Source of the DNA: Pseudozobellia sp. WGM2 | GTDB taxonomy: Bacteria; Bacteroidota; Bacteroidia; Flavobacteriales; Flavobacteriaceae | Length of the DNA stretch: 64,000 nt | Direction of reading: 5' to 3' | Assembly (NCBI RefSeq): GCF_017810075.1 | Contig: NZ_JADNYK010000006.1 | Coordinates: forward strand, 62,001-126,000 | Shown: positions 28,501 through 35,454 of the stretch, one piece after another | Layout: every line of letters begins with the position of its first letter | Position numbering within the stretch: position 1 is the first letter of the stretch | Notes under the pieces: model-generated | The model's database searches: none | What the model was told of the DNA's origin: nothing | Seen by the model: only the letters and a program-made list of their open reading frames with translations | Position numbers and translations under genes: made by a program

Positions 28501-29033
28501 CTTTCGAAGAAGATGAAGATAGGTTCGAAATAAATGAATGTGGGTTTGAATATTTTGGATGGTTAAGCAACCCAAGGTCAGAAGTGGATGGTTTAGACAA
28601 ACACGACCCTTTGGCTGCGGACATTGCAAAAGACTATATTACGTTCGGAAAAATAGTACGAGATTCTTTTGATATCACTTTACAAAAATCCTATAAGAAA
28701 ACTTTTTTGAAAAACAAGCTTATAGCTGAATATCAACATTGGAGTGAAATAACAGAATATAAACATCACGGTCAAGTTGAAAGCGACGGAGTGCTCTTTA
28801 GGGTAGACATTAATTTTCTTCTAGATTTCCTCAATAAAGTTGATAGATGCATGATTATTAAGTGCGAAATAGATAGACAATTAAAAGAACGAATCTATGG
28901 GCGGGATAGATGGGAATTGAAATTAAAGAACAACGTGAAAATTTATTTAATAAAACCAAATGGCATCGTCAAAACACTCGGAGGAAGAGATTTTAAAATT
29001 AGGAAAAAAGCTAATTCAGGAACTGAAGCTTGA
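22554..29033 (+). CDS. avs3a: Avs3-like nuclease-STAND NTPase antiphage sensor
   Basis: A 2159-residue defence protein. Residues about 1-230 are a PD-(D/E)XK-type nuclease, seen as IDLIEYYGG (D66) and ISQLKYS (Q86, K88), resembling the Cap4 (DUF4297) effector. The STAND-type NTPase follows, with Walker A GGAGIGKST at 320-328, Walker B around 416-424 (LVIIIDAAD) and a sensor-like arginine in IVTCRTHR. The remaining ~1600 residues are helical repeat-like and should sense a phage protein. In the AVAST type III family the sensor recognises phage terminase and then degrades DNA. It starts inside the abiEii stop (TAATG) and its end overlaps the next gene by 74 bases. Nuclease-STAND call firm; Avs3 subtype from layout and partner, not from a search. 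Confidence 0.72.
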   Translation: MAKYTTIPDADLSSAGDDFHILWAIKKSLDLLNFDENGLKALGIEGVEQSLSNKIDPHGEKLLGIDLIEYYGGEHFLEAKRVVISQLKYSTRRALENWTFYQLYKGKKGKSNKGSIVHRLASIYKVLLTEFGRDLVLQKVKIKFVSNRNMNPDHLKSLIDVQGKLSSSIKKKTSFNKILNNLPKHRNSLKKLFEASELKLTEFSDFVSLLDFEDCGANSRDLLEKELVVAISNTSVSSKHQFNGFSRLIWKKMMPESKSNTRITLINVIANLGFNNGSLENLFPVPQRFEKLKKSIKREQLDDIISTIESSKDIPICLHGGAGIGKSTIVQQIKGHIPDYCECVIYDCYGNGSYLDSSDRRHLHRNALVQVTNEIAEKTGVDFLISKNESDETYVKEFKRRLNDALNILKQRNKNAYLVIIIDAADNNVTAAKKREESSFVHDMLEETLPIECKLIVTCRTHRKNTLKLPHKYCDIQISPFTNDETEIHIKYFLPDSSDEEVSDFHELTKGIPRVQSYSIGLKQQGISEIINYLRPNGKVVEDIIEERINEAIKKIGSNGRELIDNFFVNLITLPRPVPVEYISRLLDEPVELFNDLASDIWHGLVLDNDKFSFRDEDFENYVRGVYIVGDSNLNKIANLFIEKSDEDEYASINLGNILFEAGLKEDLKNIVLEEKFRSLPIDPVRNKETYIGRTKLALKVSDSDTDNITFFKLLFIAAEESKNDKALTNLLINNPDLVIQFGDDSSLLKLSNNSEGKAWGGSFHLKLAGIYSRIPSKKEISKNHLQTAHKWLNWKYTSLTEDERHEYPVSLQDIAFETESILRTYGTKKAFDSLCRWIPKSIHVASGDLFLENTLFNSKEKEIKEWTNNLELPFLAKIFLINKLFKFNRSIGHFDFELIVEFLKKVLNKKIDFENSFYAAIVDFCEILISATDVSQEEISKILDSITYKIPNRVPHFSTTYDHYKDSQLEFEISLKLETLKSSLSKKATLLDDLYPIKFKDIDKIKDYEKRRSLENDKNDFTSFFKHAIPIFQLKADKLTGRLNTKECVSKFSQICSNIRDDWKFRHYSHWANDRLNYLAGSLLEFVVLLDKNEGYIEQIISSFLNDKSNQIRLRLNVLEKILHQSILHKLSLKILDELDQIISNKTMSATEATDLFIECSIIASKIDATVGKYYFDKAIEAVSDVDYEAFYQIRCLYGLTENGILSRNSKLAYDFARYIEYADEKLGYYDKKHFPFSEGIKGIFNLDPSSAFSTVSRWHHRNVIELNRYIIPIINTSLKNRIISHNIAGALLPLNTHYYHDEIIEIYKKVISQYKLNTDDKNLTNFTKTIFRNLKLDKNLALIEALYNEVKDSKRLFPNLVQEIEEYKEFRNDLKNEKKSEYGNNYKKEEHEHPIDLAKIDILSTQDLEKAIMEIDQAGNDYGTRLIVENFLAEVKENCTPKNYVKHLDALINISSELLNLYAFENALKGCLNEWSIHPSVRKWKKERFKYVLSKWFSEFNKDDYLLLSHINSFAKLFSLEDSDLAVTMRNLLPEKIENLSDESIYGSFSLMNKTLDKTENEKTITWVLNRWTAKIDRKIADGEWNEDLSPPASSDLAVSGILRFVLGNPDKRLRWRAVHAIRRLINVGEVGILDNLLNAQNKTTCYPFQNKEYTYYWMSAKLYLWIAIERVSNENPKVLIHLKDCFYKELMNDKLPHTLIQFFIKKTCLQLYELDDSIYSSMELTNISNTLTSKLPKISEEKSGKHKRKAKSSSEKEWKFDFDIMDTLPYSFNRLGEFFNVSEYEVADICDNIITDIWGYKGNVNNDDYVRNQTDQRDFPLLSKRHSNHPTIEDLQTYHEYHAMFCAATELLSKYSLIKSDWNWENWESWLPSKANTWDNYWLSDSRDPLPLEKKYWHIEYSKFDKGWRDNIDEKKYDFEVGFNHYFGKDQITAFSGGTRHYGENYEAVSIRSALVSNKGSDALLRAFQSATNSHDYWIPFEEDEDRFEINECGFEYFGWLSNPRSEVDGLDKHDPLAADIAKDYITFGKIVRDSFDITLQKSYKKTFLKNKLIAEYQHWSEITEYKHHGQVESDGVLFRVDINFLLDFLNKVDRCMIIKCEIDRQLKERIYGRDRWELKLKNNVKIYLIKPNGIVKTLGGRDFKIRKKANSGTEA

Positions 29034-29649
29034 GTATTCGGTAAATACGTTAGCAAGATGGTTAGTTCATTACCTCGCCGAACTGATAGATAATATTGAA
29101 AATTGTAAGTCTCCGAAAAGAAAGAAGCAATTACAGAAAGAATGTTGCGAACTAATCCTCAAACTTTGGAGTAATAAAGAATTTCTCCCTATAACTAAAC
29201 CCCTACAGAGTTTACAGCCAATACTAGAAATCCTTGAAGTTTTCAAAGAACGAGACTATTTAATTTCCCCTAGATGGCTTGAATATCGGCCATTACCAAG
29301 AGATAATGCTTGGGCAAACTTTATTGATGTAGTCAAAAATAATACTGAAAATATTTTCAATAAATCAATAGAACTACATTTGAATAGCGATTTGATGTTC
29401 AAGGATGAACAATGGTTAAATGAACATAAAGAATTTTTAACCAAAACGGAAAGAGAACTCCTTACCCAATTGGATACGATGATAGCGATGAAAGGAAGCA
29501 GTTCAATAGACTTTGACAAGGTCAAAACAAGTTCTATTGAGGAAAGGTTCAATCACATCTTCGATGACTTAGAAGAGCTCATTGAGGGACAGAAAAAGGA
29601 ATTGTTAAGATTGAAAGAATCTGTTAGACAGACATTATCTAAAAATTAG
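28960..29649 (+). CDS. avs3b: Avs3b-like small partner of the STAND protein
   Basis: A 229-residue hydrophilic, helical protein whose ATG lies inside the Avs gene (74-base overlap). The N-terminal motif ILKLGKKLIQEL...TLARWLVHYLAELI resembles the small protein that accompanies Avs3 nuclease-STAND proteins (AVAST type III), as I recall that family. Its C-terminus is coiled-coil-like (LEELIEGQKKELLRLKES). Its biochemical role is unknown; a chaperone, inhibitor or co-sensor of the large protein is plausible. It ends 4 bases into the convergent Mrr-like gene. Confidence 0.6.
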   Translation: MASSKHSEEEILKLGKKLIQELKLEYSVNTLARWLVHYLAELIDNIENCKSPKRKKQLQKECCELILKLWSNKEFLPITKPLQSLQPILEILEVFKERDYLISPRWLEYRPLPRDNAWANFIDVVKNNTENIFNKSIELHLNSDLMFKDEQWLNEHKEFLTKTERELLTQLDTMIAMKGSSSIDFDKVKTSSIEERFNHIFDDLEELIEGQKKELLRLKESVRQTLSKN

Positions 29650-30821
29650 TTATCGTCATCTATTATTTCTATAAAATCCTCAATTACTACTCTTTTTCGT
29701 TCATCTAAAAGAAATGGGGAATCATCTGCCACTTTGACTCTTCTATAATCAAATTTAGGCTCAATATTCATTTTTAGAATGCCTTCTTCCTTGAAGTTCT
29801 TTGAAACTAATTTCCAGGGAATTTCAATTGTTCTTTCTTCAGCTATTGGCTTAACAAAAATTGGTTTAGATCGAAAGCTGTCATCTCCTACCAAAATTTT
29901 CTTTCGCGGTTCTATTTCCACTAGATGGTTCTCTGTGTCAATATAAGTATCGTGATTTATAGTTCGATATGATGGAATAATAAAATTTCCTTTTCTTTCT
30001 TTGTTTTCATCTGACAATTCAACAATTTCCTCTGGATAGTGTATGGTAAGCTTCCAGTGTTCTAAAGGTTCTGTACCGTCATTTACTAACAGTATCTTGC
30101 TTTCAATAAAACTCCTATTTAATTCGGTACGATTAGCTGTTGAGAATCCACCGAAATCCAGAACACCATAATTCTTCCACATTTTCTCCTGCCACTTCAG
30201 TTGATTTTTTAAAATTGGAGATAGAAACCTTTCGGCATTCCTTTCCATTTCATCATACTTGCTTGCAGAAATATGTGATTTTTTTATAAATTTTGGGTAC
30301 CGTGTTATTTCCGATTCACCGTTTTCAAAGGAAACAATTATGGATTGGCGTTTCTTAAAGGTTTGACTATTTAAGTAATAATCGTAGGTGGATTTATTTT
30401 CAAAGATTAAATCGACAATATCCTCCCAAGAATAGATATGTACTTCAAACAAACTAATCTGTAAATGTTCAATATTTTTTTTCCTAATAATGGCCTCTAC
30501 CCTACTATCTTTGAGAGCCGTAGTAGCAAAATACATTTTCTTCAATTTTGGCTCGAAGCGTTTTGCCTTTTCAATTTCTGTTACAATTTCCTTTTTTGTC
30601 AGCTGATTATCGTTGTATTCGCTTTTACCTTTACATTGAATTCCGTAGTAGCCATTCTCGCCGACAGGCATACCAACAATATCAATTCCTAATTGATTTT
30701 GACCAGAGCGTCCATTTTTCTTTATTTCGGGACAATTCCATATTTCTCCCCATAGTTTTTTGCAAAGGCTTTCAAAATCTTGCCAATTTTCTGGCTTCGG
30801 TAACGATTGGGATGCTTTCAT
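29646..30821 (-). CDS. Mrr-like PD-(D/E)XK restriction endonuclease-fold protein
   Basis: A 391-residue protein. Residues about 10-120 are an Mrr-like nuclease: NGRSGQNQLGIDIVG with Asp47 and YYGIQCKG with the Q62-x-K64 pair, followed by LTKKEI and the AKRF helix. These are the catalytic elements of type IV/Mrr-family enzymes. The C-terminal ~220 residues are of no known family and seem beta-rich (IHYPEEIVELSD, HLVEIEPRKK), perhaps an Ig-like or sensor domain. It is the second gene of a minus-strand operon, 20 bases after the 581-residue PD-(D/E)XK gene, and its 3' end overlaps the Avs partner gene by 4 bases. A DNA-cleaving defence role is likely; the trigger is unknown. Confidence 0.75.
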   Translation of the reverse strand: MKASQSLPKPENWQDFESLCKKLWGEIWNCPEIKKNGRSGQNQLGIDIVGMPVGENGYYGIQCKGKSEYNDNQLTKKEIVTEIEKAKRFEPKLKKMYFATTALKDSRVEAIIRKKNIEHLQISLFEVHIYSWEDIVDLIFENKSTYDYYLNSQTFKKRQSIIVSFENGESEITRYPKFIKKSHISASKYDEMERNAERFLSPILKNQLKWQEKMWKNYGVLDFGGFSTANRTELNRSFIESKILLVNDGTEPLEHWKLTIHYPEEIVELSDENKERKGNFIIPSYRTINHDTYIDTENHLVEIEPRKKILVGDDSFRSKPIFVKPIAEERTIEIPWKLVSKNFKEEGILKMNIEPKFDYRRVKVADDSPFLLDERKRVVIEDFIEIIDDDN

Positions 30822-30841
30822 ATTATTTCAGGGCTATATAG

Positions 30842-32587
30842 CTAGTCTTTTAAAACATCACGGAATTTTTCCACCATCAGCTTTCTTGGAAAACGGTATT
30901 TTTCAAAACGATTGCTAATTGGAGAAAGATTATGATGAAAGTACATGTTAGCTTCCTCATGGGCTTTCTTTAAATCTGGAGTATTGATTTTCTTTTGAAA
31001 ATTCATACCTCGGTGATGTTCTTCAATTATTTTTCTGAGATTACCGTCTTTTGTTTTTAAATGAGGTAACCAATAGATCAAAGTATCCATATCAATAAAG
31101 GTTAAATCCCTAATGAGATTACGATTGTATTTGTCGGCAAGTTTTTCTTTTACCAGTTCCAAGTACCATTGATTTAAAATGTAATTCATACCTGGAATTT
31201 CAAAAATTCTATCGCTAACTAAAAGTATTGGATAAATAGTCAGATTCTTTTTTTGATTGACATAATCATCATAGGGGAATTTATTTTCTACAATTTGCTC
31301 AATGGATTTGATCAATTGACCGATTCCTACAGCCCGAGTATCATCCTTCAAAAACTTTTTTTTCAAAAGCTTCTTTATTTCAGCTATGTCGGAAGAACTT
31401 TTGATGCCGGCTGCAACAAGGATGTCCTTGTTTTCGAAAAGATAAATCTTATTACCATGTCGCACGTAGTAGTCTGGTTCATTATCTCTTGTATCAGCAA
31501 TTTGTCTCTTGACCATATACTTCCAATGGAAAACTTCGTCGAGGACTTTCTTCATCAAAAACTCTTCCGAAAACTCGGTGTTATAAAAGCCAAAAAACGA
31601 ACCATCCTTCGGCCCTAATTTATGATACTTATTGTAAGCGTCCTTCATTATAAAACGGACACTCTTAAAAAACTTATCTACTGCAAAGAAATAATCGATG
31701 ATAGAAAATGTGTTTTCATCTATTTCATAGATGGGATAATTTTTAAGGTTTGTAAAATCCGCTGATTCCTCGATTTCTGCCGATGCTAAGCTTTTCAGGA
31801 ACTTTAAGTTATCTGGATCTTCCAAACTGAATTTATAACTATTATTAAGTTTCAATCTCAACAACATGGCAAAGAGAAGCTTGACCTGTTTTCTCAATTC
31901 TTCGATGTCACTTACCTTAAAAGTGATACATAATGCATTCTGCAAGTAATCATATTCGGTTTTTGATGCCAAAAACGCTAACAAATACTCGAACTTAGTC
32001 AAAGTAGCATACACCAATTTTCCAAATTCCAAATCGGTATGAGAATAAATGCCAATATCCGCAGAAGAAAATGACATGGTAATAAGCATTTCGGCCATTC
32101 TGTCAATGTTATCTTGTGCATCGCCAAAGTTTTGCTTCTCATTTACCTCTTTGTTAATAATTAAGAATGCTTTTAGAATGTTGAGCTCATCATCTGTTAC
32201 ATGATTATTAGTATTACCATCCAATAAATCGGTACGATTGGCTAATATAATTTCAGCTAGTCTTAAACTAGCCTCTCTAGAGATGACTTCTGGTTTTTCA
32301 GGAATTTCATTTTCCTTACCATATTTTGTAACCCTCTGAATGATATCCCAACTTACATCGGGGTCAGTAATAAAATTATCGAAATTAGGCTGCGGATCTG
32401 TTGTCGTAAAACCAATTACTCCTAGCAATGTTGAAGAAGAAACTTTGCTTAAATAATAAGTAGCATCTTTCGGTTCTTCATCAGGAAAAATATTCTCAAA
32501 TTCAAGTCTTTGAACAGTTCTAATCATATGAGAATTATGAATTCTATTACCGAATAACCTATTATATAGTCTTTGCAAGCAACGCAT
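30842..32587 (-). CDS. Unrecognised 581-residue protein with PD-(D/E)XK nuclease motif
   Basis: No named family was recognised. The N-terminal ~350 residues are mostly helical with no signal peptide or membrane segment. The C-terminal part shows a textbook PD-(D/E)XK core: PD at 371-372 (NEPDYYVRHG), ExK at 385-387 (LFENKD), then helix GIGQLIKSIEQI (421-432) and strand IYPILLVSD (451-459). It starts 68 bases from the right attachment repeat, so it is the outermost cargo gene, and it is followed after 20 bases by the Mrr-like gene in one operon. A second possible start is Met21. A nuclease effector of an unreported defence system is the leading idea; function is inference. Confidence 0.7.
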   Translation of the reverse strand: MRCLQRLYNRLFGNRIHNSHMIRTVQRLEFENIFPDEEPKDATYYLSKVSSSTLLGVIGFTTTDPQPNFDNFITDPDVSWDIIQRVTKYGKENEIPEKPEVISREASLRLAEIILANRTDLLDGNTNNHVTDDELNILKAFLIINKEVNEKQNFGDAQDNIDRMAEMLITMSFSSADIGIYSHTDLEFGKLVYATLTKFEYLLAFLASKTEYDYLQNALCITFKVSDIEELRKQVKLLFAMLLRLKLNNSYKFSLEDPDNLKFLKSLASAEIEESADFTNLKNYPIYEIDENTFSIIDYFFAVDKFFKSVRFIMKDAYNKYHKLGPKDGSFFGFYNTEFSEEFLMKKVLDEVFHWKYMVKRQIADTRDNEPDYYVRHGNKIYLFENKDILVAAGIKSSSDIAEIKKLLKKKFLKDDTRAVGIGQLIKSIEQIVENKFPYDDYVNQKKNLTIYPILLVSDRIFEIPGMNYILNQWYLELVKEKLADKYNRNLIRDLTFIDMDTLIYWLPHLKTKDGNLRKIIEEHHRGMNFQKKINTPDLKKAHEEANMYFHHNLSPISNRFEKYRFPRKLMVEKFRDVLKD

Positions 32588-32630
32588 ATCATCTGATGTT
32601 AATTTAAATTAAGTATAAGAAAAAACAAAA

Positions 32631-32652
32631 TGTTGTACCTATGTTGTACCCA
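32631..32652. repeat. Putative integrase arm-type sites, right (22-bp block)
   Basis: Identical to 10190-10211: two direct TGTTGTACC copies 11 bases apart. Here the block lies only 3 bases from attR. In the excised circle the two blocks would flank the 88-bp core, in the manner of a phage-type attP. Confidence 0.6.
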
Positions 32653-32655
32653 AAT

Positions 32656-32743
32656 AAAAAAAGCCGACTCCTAAAAGTCGGCTTTTCCTTTGTACAGGCG
32701 GAGAGACTCGAACTCTCACACCTTGCGGCACTAGATCCTAAGT
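32656..32743. repeat. attR: 88-bp direct repeat (right copy)
   Basis: Identical to 9998-10085. It contains the tRNA-Leu terminator and the 3' part of the intact tRNA gene. Beyond 32743 the sequence continues into the tRNA 5' half, so the chromosomal gene was kept functional. Confidence 0.93.
32659..32686 (-). terminator. tRNA-Leu intrinsic terminator
   Basis: An 11-bp perfect stem with loop CCTAAA (plus-strand reading) is followed on the minus strand by a T run, right after the tRNA 3' end. It also shields the tRNA from the element's plus-strand transcription. The duplicate is at 10001-10028. Confidence 0.85.
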
Positions 32744-32774
32744 CTAGCGTGTCTACCAATTCCACCACGCCTGC
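32693..32774 (-). tRNA. tRNA-Leu (anticodon UAG)
   Basis: An 82-nt tRNA on the minus strand. The 5' acceptor GCAGGCG pairs with 3' CGCCTGT (one G-U pair), with discriminator A. The D arm has GTGGAATTGGTAGACAC. The anticodon stem is CTAGA/TCTAG with loop CTTAGGA (anticodon TAG). The long variable arm (GTGCCGCAAGGTGT) is typical of class II leucine tRNAs, and the T arm has GAGAGTTCGAGTCTCTC. CCA is not encoded. The element's att identity covers the 3' 51 nt up to the anticodon loop. Confidence 0.97.
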
Positions 32775-32888
32775 ATTTCCCAAAATCAAATTGGGATGCA
32801 AATATAAAGCAAATTTTGAAATCTCTAAATTTTAAAACTACTAAAACGATCTTTTTTGTATTTTTAAAAACTACCCTAATTTCGTACC

Positions 32889-34274
32889 ATGCAAAATGTA
32901 CAGAAATACCTTGCTCAAAACAAGGATCGATTTTTAGAAGAACTTATCGAATTACTTAAAATACCGTCAATTAGTGCCGACTCTGCCTTCTCGCAAGATG
33001 TTATAGATACTTCGGAAGCAGTAAAGGCTGCTCTAGAAAAAGCAGGTTGTGATCTGGTCGAAATTTGTGAGACCGATGGCTACCCCATCGTTTATGGGGA
33101 AAAAATCATTAATCCTGATTTACCGACCGTTCTGGTTTACGGGCATTATGATGTTCAACCGCCCGATCCGGTAGATTTATGGAACTCTCCCCCATTCGAA
33201 CCTGTAATCAAAGAAACCCCCATACACCCTGAGGGTGCCATTTTTGCCAGAGGGGCCTGTGATGACAAAGGGCAGATGTACATGCACGTGAAGGCCTTGG
33301 AGTTTATGGTGAAGACCGACCAACTGCCGTGCAACGTTAAATTCATGATCGAAGGCGAAGAAGAGGTCGGCAGCAATAATCTGGGAGTTTTCGTTGCGGC
33401 CAACAAAGAAAAATTGGCCAACGACGTAATCTTAATCTCAGATACGGGAATGATCGCCAACGATGTACCTTCGATTACTACCGGACTAAGGGGGCTAAGC
33501 TATGTAGAGGTTGAAGTAACCGGACCCAATAGAGACCTGCACTCGGGACTTTACGGCGGGGCCGTGGCCAACCCCATTAACATTTTGGCCAAGATGATCG
33601 CTTCCCTACACGATGAGAACAACCATATCACCATTCCGGGGTTTTACGATAAGGTAGATGAACTTTCTGAGCAAGAGCGTGCCGAAATGGCCAAAGCTCC
33701 GTTCAGTCTAGAAAAATATAAAAAATCATTACAAATAAATGCCGTACATGGTGAAGAGGGGTATTCGACCAACGAAAGAAACTCGATTCGCCCAACTTTA
33801 GATGTAAATGGTATTTGGGGCGGTTACATCGGTGAAGGAGCCAAAACGGTAATTGCCAGCAAGGCCTACGCAAAAATATCTATGCGACTGGTTCCCCATC
33901 AAGATTGGCAAGAAATTACAGAACTCTTCAAGACCCATTTTGAAAAAATAGCCCCAAAGAGTGTAACTGTAAAAGTTAAGCCTCACCATGGTGGACAGGG
34001 ATACGTTACCCCAATTGATAACACGGCGTATCAAGCAGCGGCCAAAGCCTATGAAACCACTTTCGGAAAAACTCCGGTACCGCAGCGAAGTGGTGGCAGC
34101 ATCCCCATTGTTTCGCTGTTTGAAAAAGAGTTAAAAAGTAAAACCATTCTTATGGGGTTTGGGTTGGATAGTGACGCCATACACTCCCCTAATGAACATT
34201 TTGGGGTCTGGAACTATCTCAAAGGCATCGAAACCATACCGTATTTCTATAAATACTTTACGGAGATGAGTTAA
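32889..34274 (+). CDS. M20 family dipeptidase
   Basis: A 461-residue cytoplasmic metallopeptidase of the M20 dipeptidase (CNDP-like) group. Metal-site motifs are visible: VYGHYDVQPPDP, ARGACDDKGQMYMH and EGEEEVGS, followed by the dimerisation domain and a late active-site region (GGSIPIV, SDAIHSPNE). It hydrolyses dipeptides or short peptides. The gene is the first chromosomal gene past the element and is divergent from the tRNA. Full length, no sign of disruption by the insertion. Confidence 0.93.
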   Translation: MQNVQKYLAQNKDRFLEELIELLKIPSISADSAFSQDVIDTSEAVKAALEKAGCDLVEICETDGYPIVYGEKIINPDLPTVLVYGHYDVQPPDPVDLWNSPPFEPVIKETPIHPEGAIFARGACDDKGQMYMHVKALEFMVKTDQLPCNVKFMIEGEEEVGSNNLGVFVAANKEKLANDVILISDTGMIANDVPSITTGLRGLSYVEVEVTGPNRDLHSGLYGGAVANPINILAKMIASLHDENNHITIPGFYDKVDELSEQERAEMAKAPFSLEKYKKSLQINAVHGEEGYSTNERNSIRPTLDVNGIWGGYIGEGAKTVIASKAYAKISMRLVPHQDWQEITELFKTHFEKIAPKSVTVKVKPHHGGQGYVTPIDNTAYQAAAKAYETTFGKTPVPQRSGGSIPIVSLFEKELKSKTILMGFGLDSDAIHSPNEHFGVWNYLKGIETIPYFYKYFTEMS

Positions 34275-34337
34275 GTTTTCAAGATGGTTGATGGTTGAAA
34301 AACAAATTTTGATTAAATAACTCGTAGAGCTGCAGAA

Positions 34338-34727
34338 ATGACCATAAAATTTATCGACTTAGTACAAACTAATAGAGGCAAATCAAGAATCGAATTTCTT
34401 CAAATTGAGGTTTTTGACATTCTTGCTAATCGATTTAATTTTCGCGTTATTAACTTTAATGGAAAAGAGTTATTTCTTGAAAGGATTAATGACCACTATC
34501 AAATAGTGCCTTTTCAAAAACTAAAGGATAAGTTTTTAGATTATCTCCGTAATAATATTGAAATAGAAAAGTTACCAAGAAATATTAGCCACAAAAACTT
34601 GATAAATAACTACTACAAAAAGAATCCAATAACTAAAAGTTACGCAAGAAATTATTTCAAATACAAATTACCGTTAAATGAAAAGGACTATGTTTTAAAA
34701 AATTCATTCCTCCATCCTATTTCCTAA
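34338..34727 (+). CDS. Hypothetical protein, 129 residues
   Basis: Not recognised. A basic, Asn/Lys-rich soluble protein without a signal peptide or membrane segment; KFLDYLRNNIEIEKLP in the middle looks helical. It lies 63 bases after the dipeptidase gene and is convergent to the PhnA-like gene. Its composition is more AT-rich than its neighbours, which suggests a young or acquired gene. Confidence 0.55.
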   Translation: MTIKFIDLVQTNRGKSRIEFLQIEVFDILANRFNFRVINFNGKELFLERINDHYQIVPFQKLKDKFLDYLRNNIEIEKLPRNISHKNLINNYYKKNPITKSYARNYFKYKLPLNEKDYVLKNSFLHPIS

Positions 34728-34740
34728 GTCCTGTGAAAAA

Positions 34741-35319
34741 CTAACTCTTCTTCACATACTTAGTGATAATCACGATTTGCTGGCCGTCTACTTTACCCTC
34801 AATGTACTCGGCATTCTCACGATCTAAAGAAATCCGACGTACGGCCGTCCCCTGTTTGGCCACCATACTTGAGCCCTTAACTTTCAAATCTTTGATAAGA
34901 ACAACATTATCTCCGTTTTCAAGAATTACTCCGTTAGCATCTCGGTGAATAATTTTTTCGCTATCTGAAAGTCCCTCACCGGTGGCTTTGGCCCAATTCA
35001 GCACCTCATCCTCCAAATACATCATATCCAACAAATCTTTTGGCCAGCCTTCATTTTTAAGTCGTGAAAGCATGCGCCACGCTACCACCTTTACCGCTTC
35101 ATGTTCGCTCCACATACTATCGTTCAGACATCGCCAATGATTGGCATTCATCGTATCGGCATTTTCAATTTGGTTCTTGCAGGTCGCACAGACCAATATG
35201 CTGCCATCAAGTCCTCCAGTCGAGACTGGCGGTACTTCATATATTTCTAACGACAAATCACTCGCACATAATTCACAAACCGAACCGCTTCTTTCTTTCA
35301 ATTCATCTAAGAGACCCAT
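34741..35319 (-). CDS. PhnA family protein
   Basis: The open frame begins at a TTG at 35346, but ATG 35319 (MGLLDELKERSG) is preferred. The 192-residue product has an N-terminal zinc-ribbon-like part (CELCASD with VCATCKNQ) and a C-terminal PhnA domain (NGVILENGDNVVLIKDLKVKG.., typically SH3-like). Despite the name, a role in phosphonate use is unproven for this family and no phn genes are nearby. Divergent from the small membrane-protein gene at 35455. Confidence 0.85.
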   Translation of the reverse strand: MGLLDELKERSGSVCELCASDLSLEIYEVPPVSTGGLDGSILVCATCKNQIENADTMNANHWRCLNDSMWSEHEAVKVVAWRMLSRLKNEGWPKDLLDMMYLEDEVLNWAKATGEGLSDSEKIIHRDANGVILENGDNVVLIKDLKVKGSSMVAKQGTAVRRISLDRENAEYIEGKVDGQQIVIITKYVKKS

Positions 35320-35454
35320 CAACGTGTTTTTTTTAAGTTGCGGCAAACTTAGGTTATTTTAACGCTATTCGACATCATTTAGAAATGATAAGATCATTCT
35401 TTAATTAGTTTAATATCAGTAAAATTTTGTAAATTACTATGAAACCTAATTGAT

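Larger units (their letters stand above)
9998..32743. mobile_element. 22.66 kb integrative mobilizable element in tRNA-Leu, carrying defence genes
   Basis: The element is delimited by two perfect 88-bp direct repeats (9998-10085 and 32656-32743) that each carry the tRNA-Leu terminator and the tRNA 3' half. Just inside the left repeat is a tyrosine integrase; a MobA relaxase and MobC follow. No type IV secretion genes, coupling protein or phage structural genes are seen, so it should depend on a helper element for transfer. Cargo is a large surface protein and six defence-type genes. The intact tRNA is at the right end, whose 5' half and promoter side are chromosomal. The unit from repeat to repeat is 22,658 bases. 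Confidence 0.9.

Noticed and set aside
20736-32587. CRISPR-Cas or classical restriction-modification in the defence region
   Set aside because: No repeat-spacer array, no Cas motifs and no methyltransferase motifs were seen.
9998-32743. Prophage or self-transmissible ICE
   Set aside because: No capsid, tail, terminase, lysis, coupling protein or type IV secretion gene is present; only integrase and relaxase functions.
32604-32835. Open frames on both strands crossing the tRNA-Leu (65 and 64 residues)
   Set aside because: They translate the tRNA gene itself and its terminator, a well-known artefact of leucine tRNA genes.
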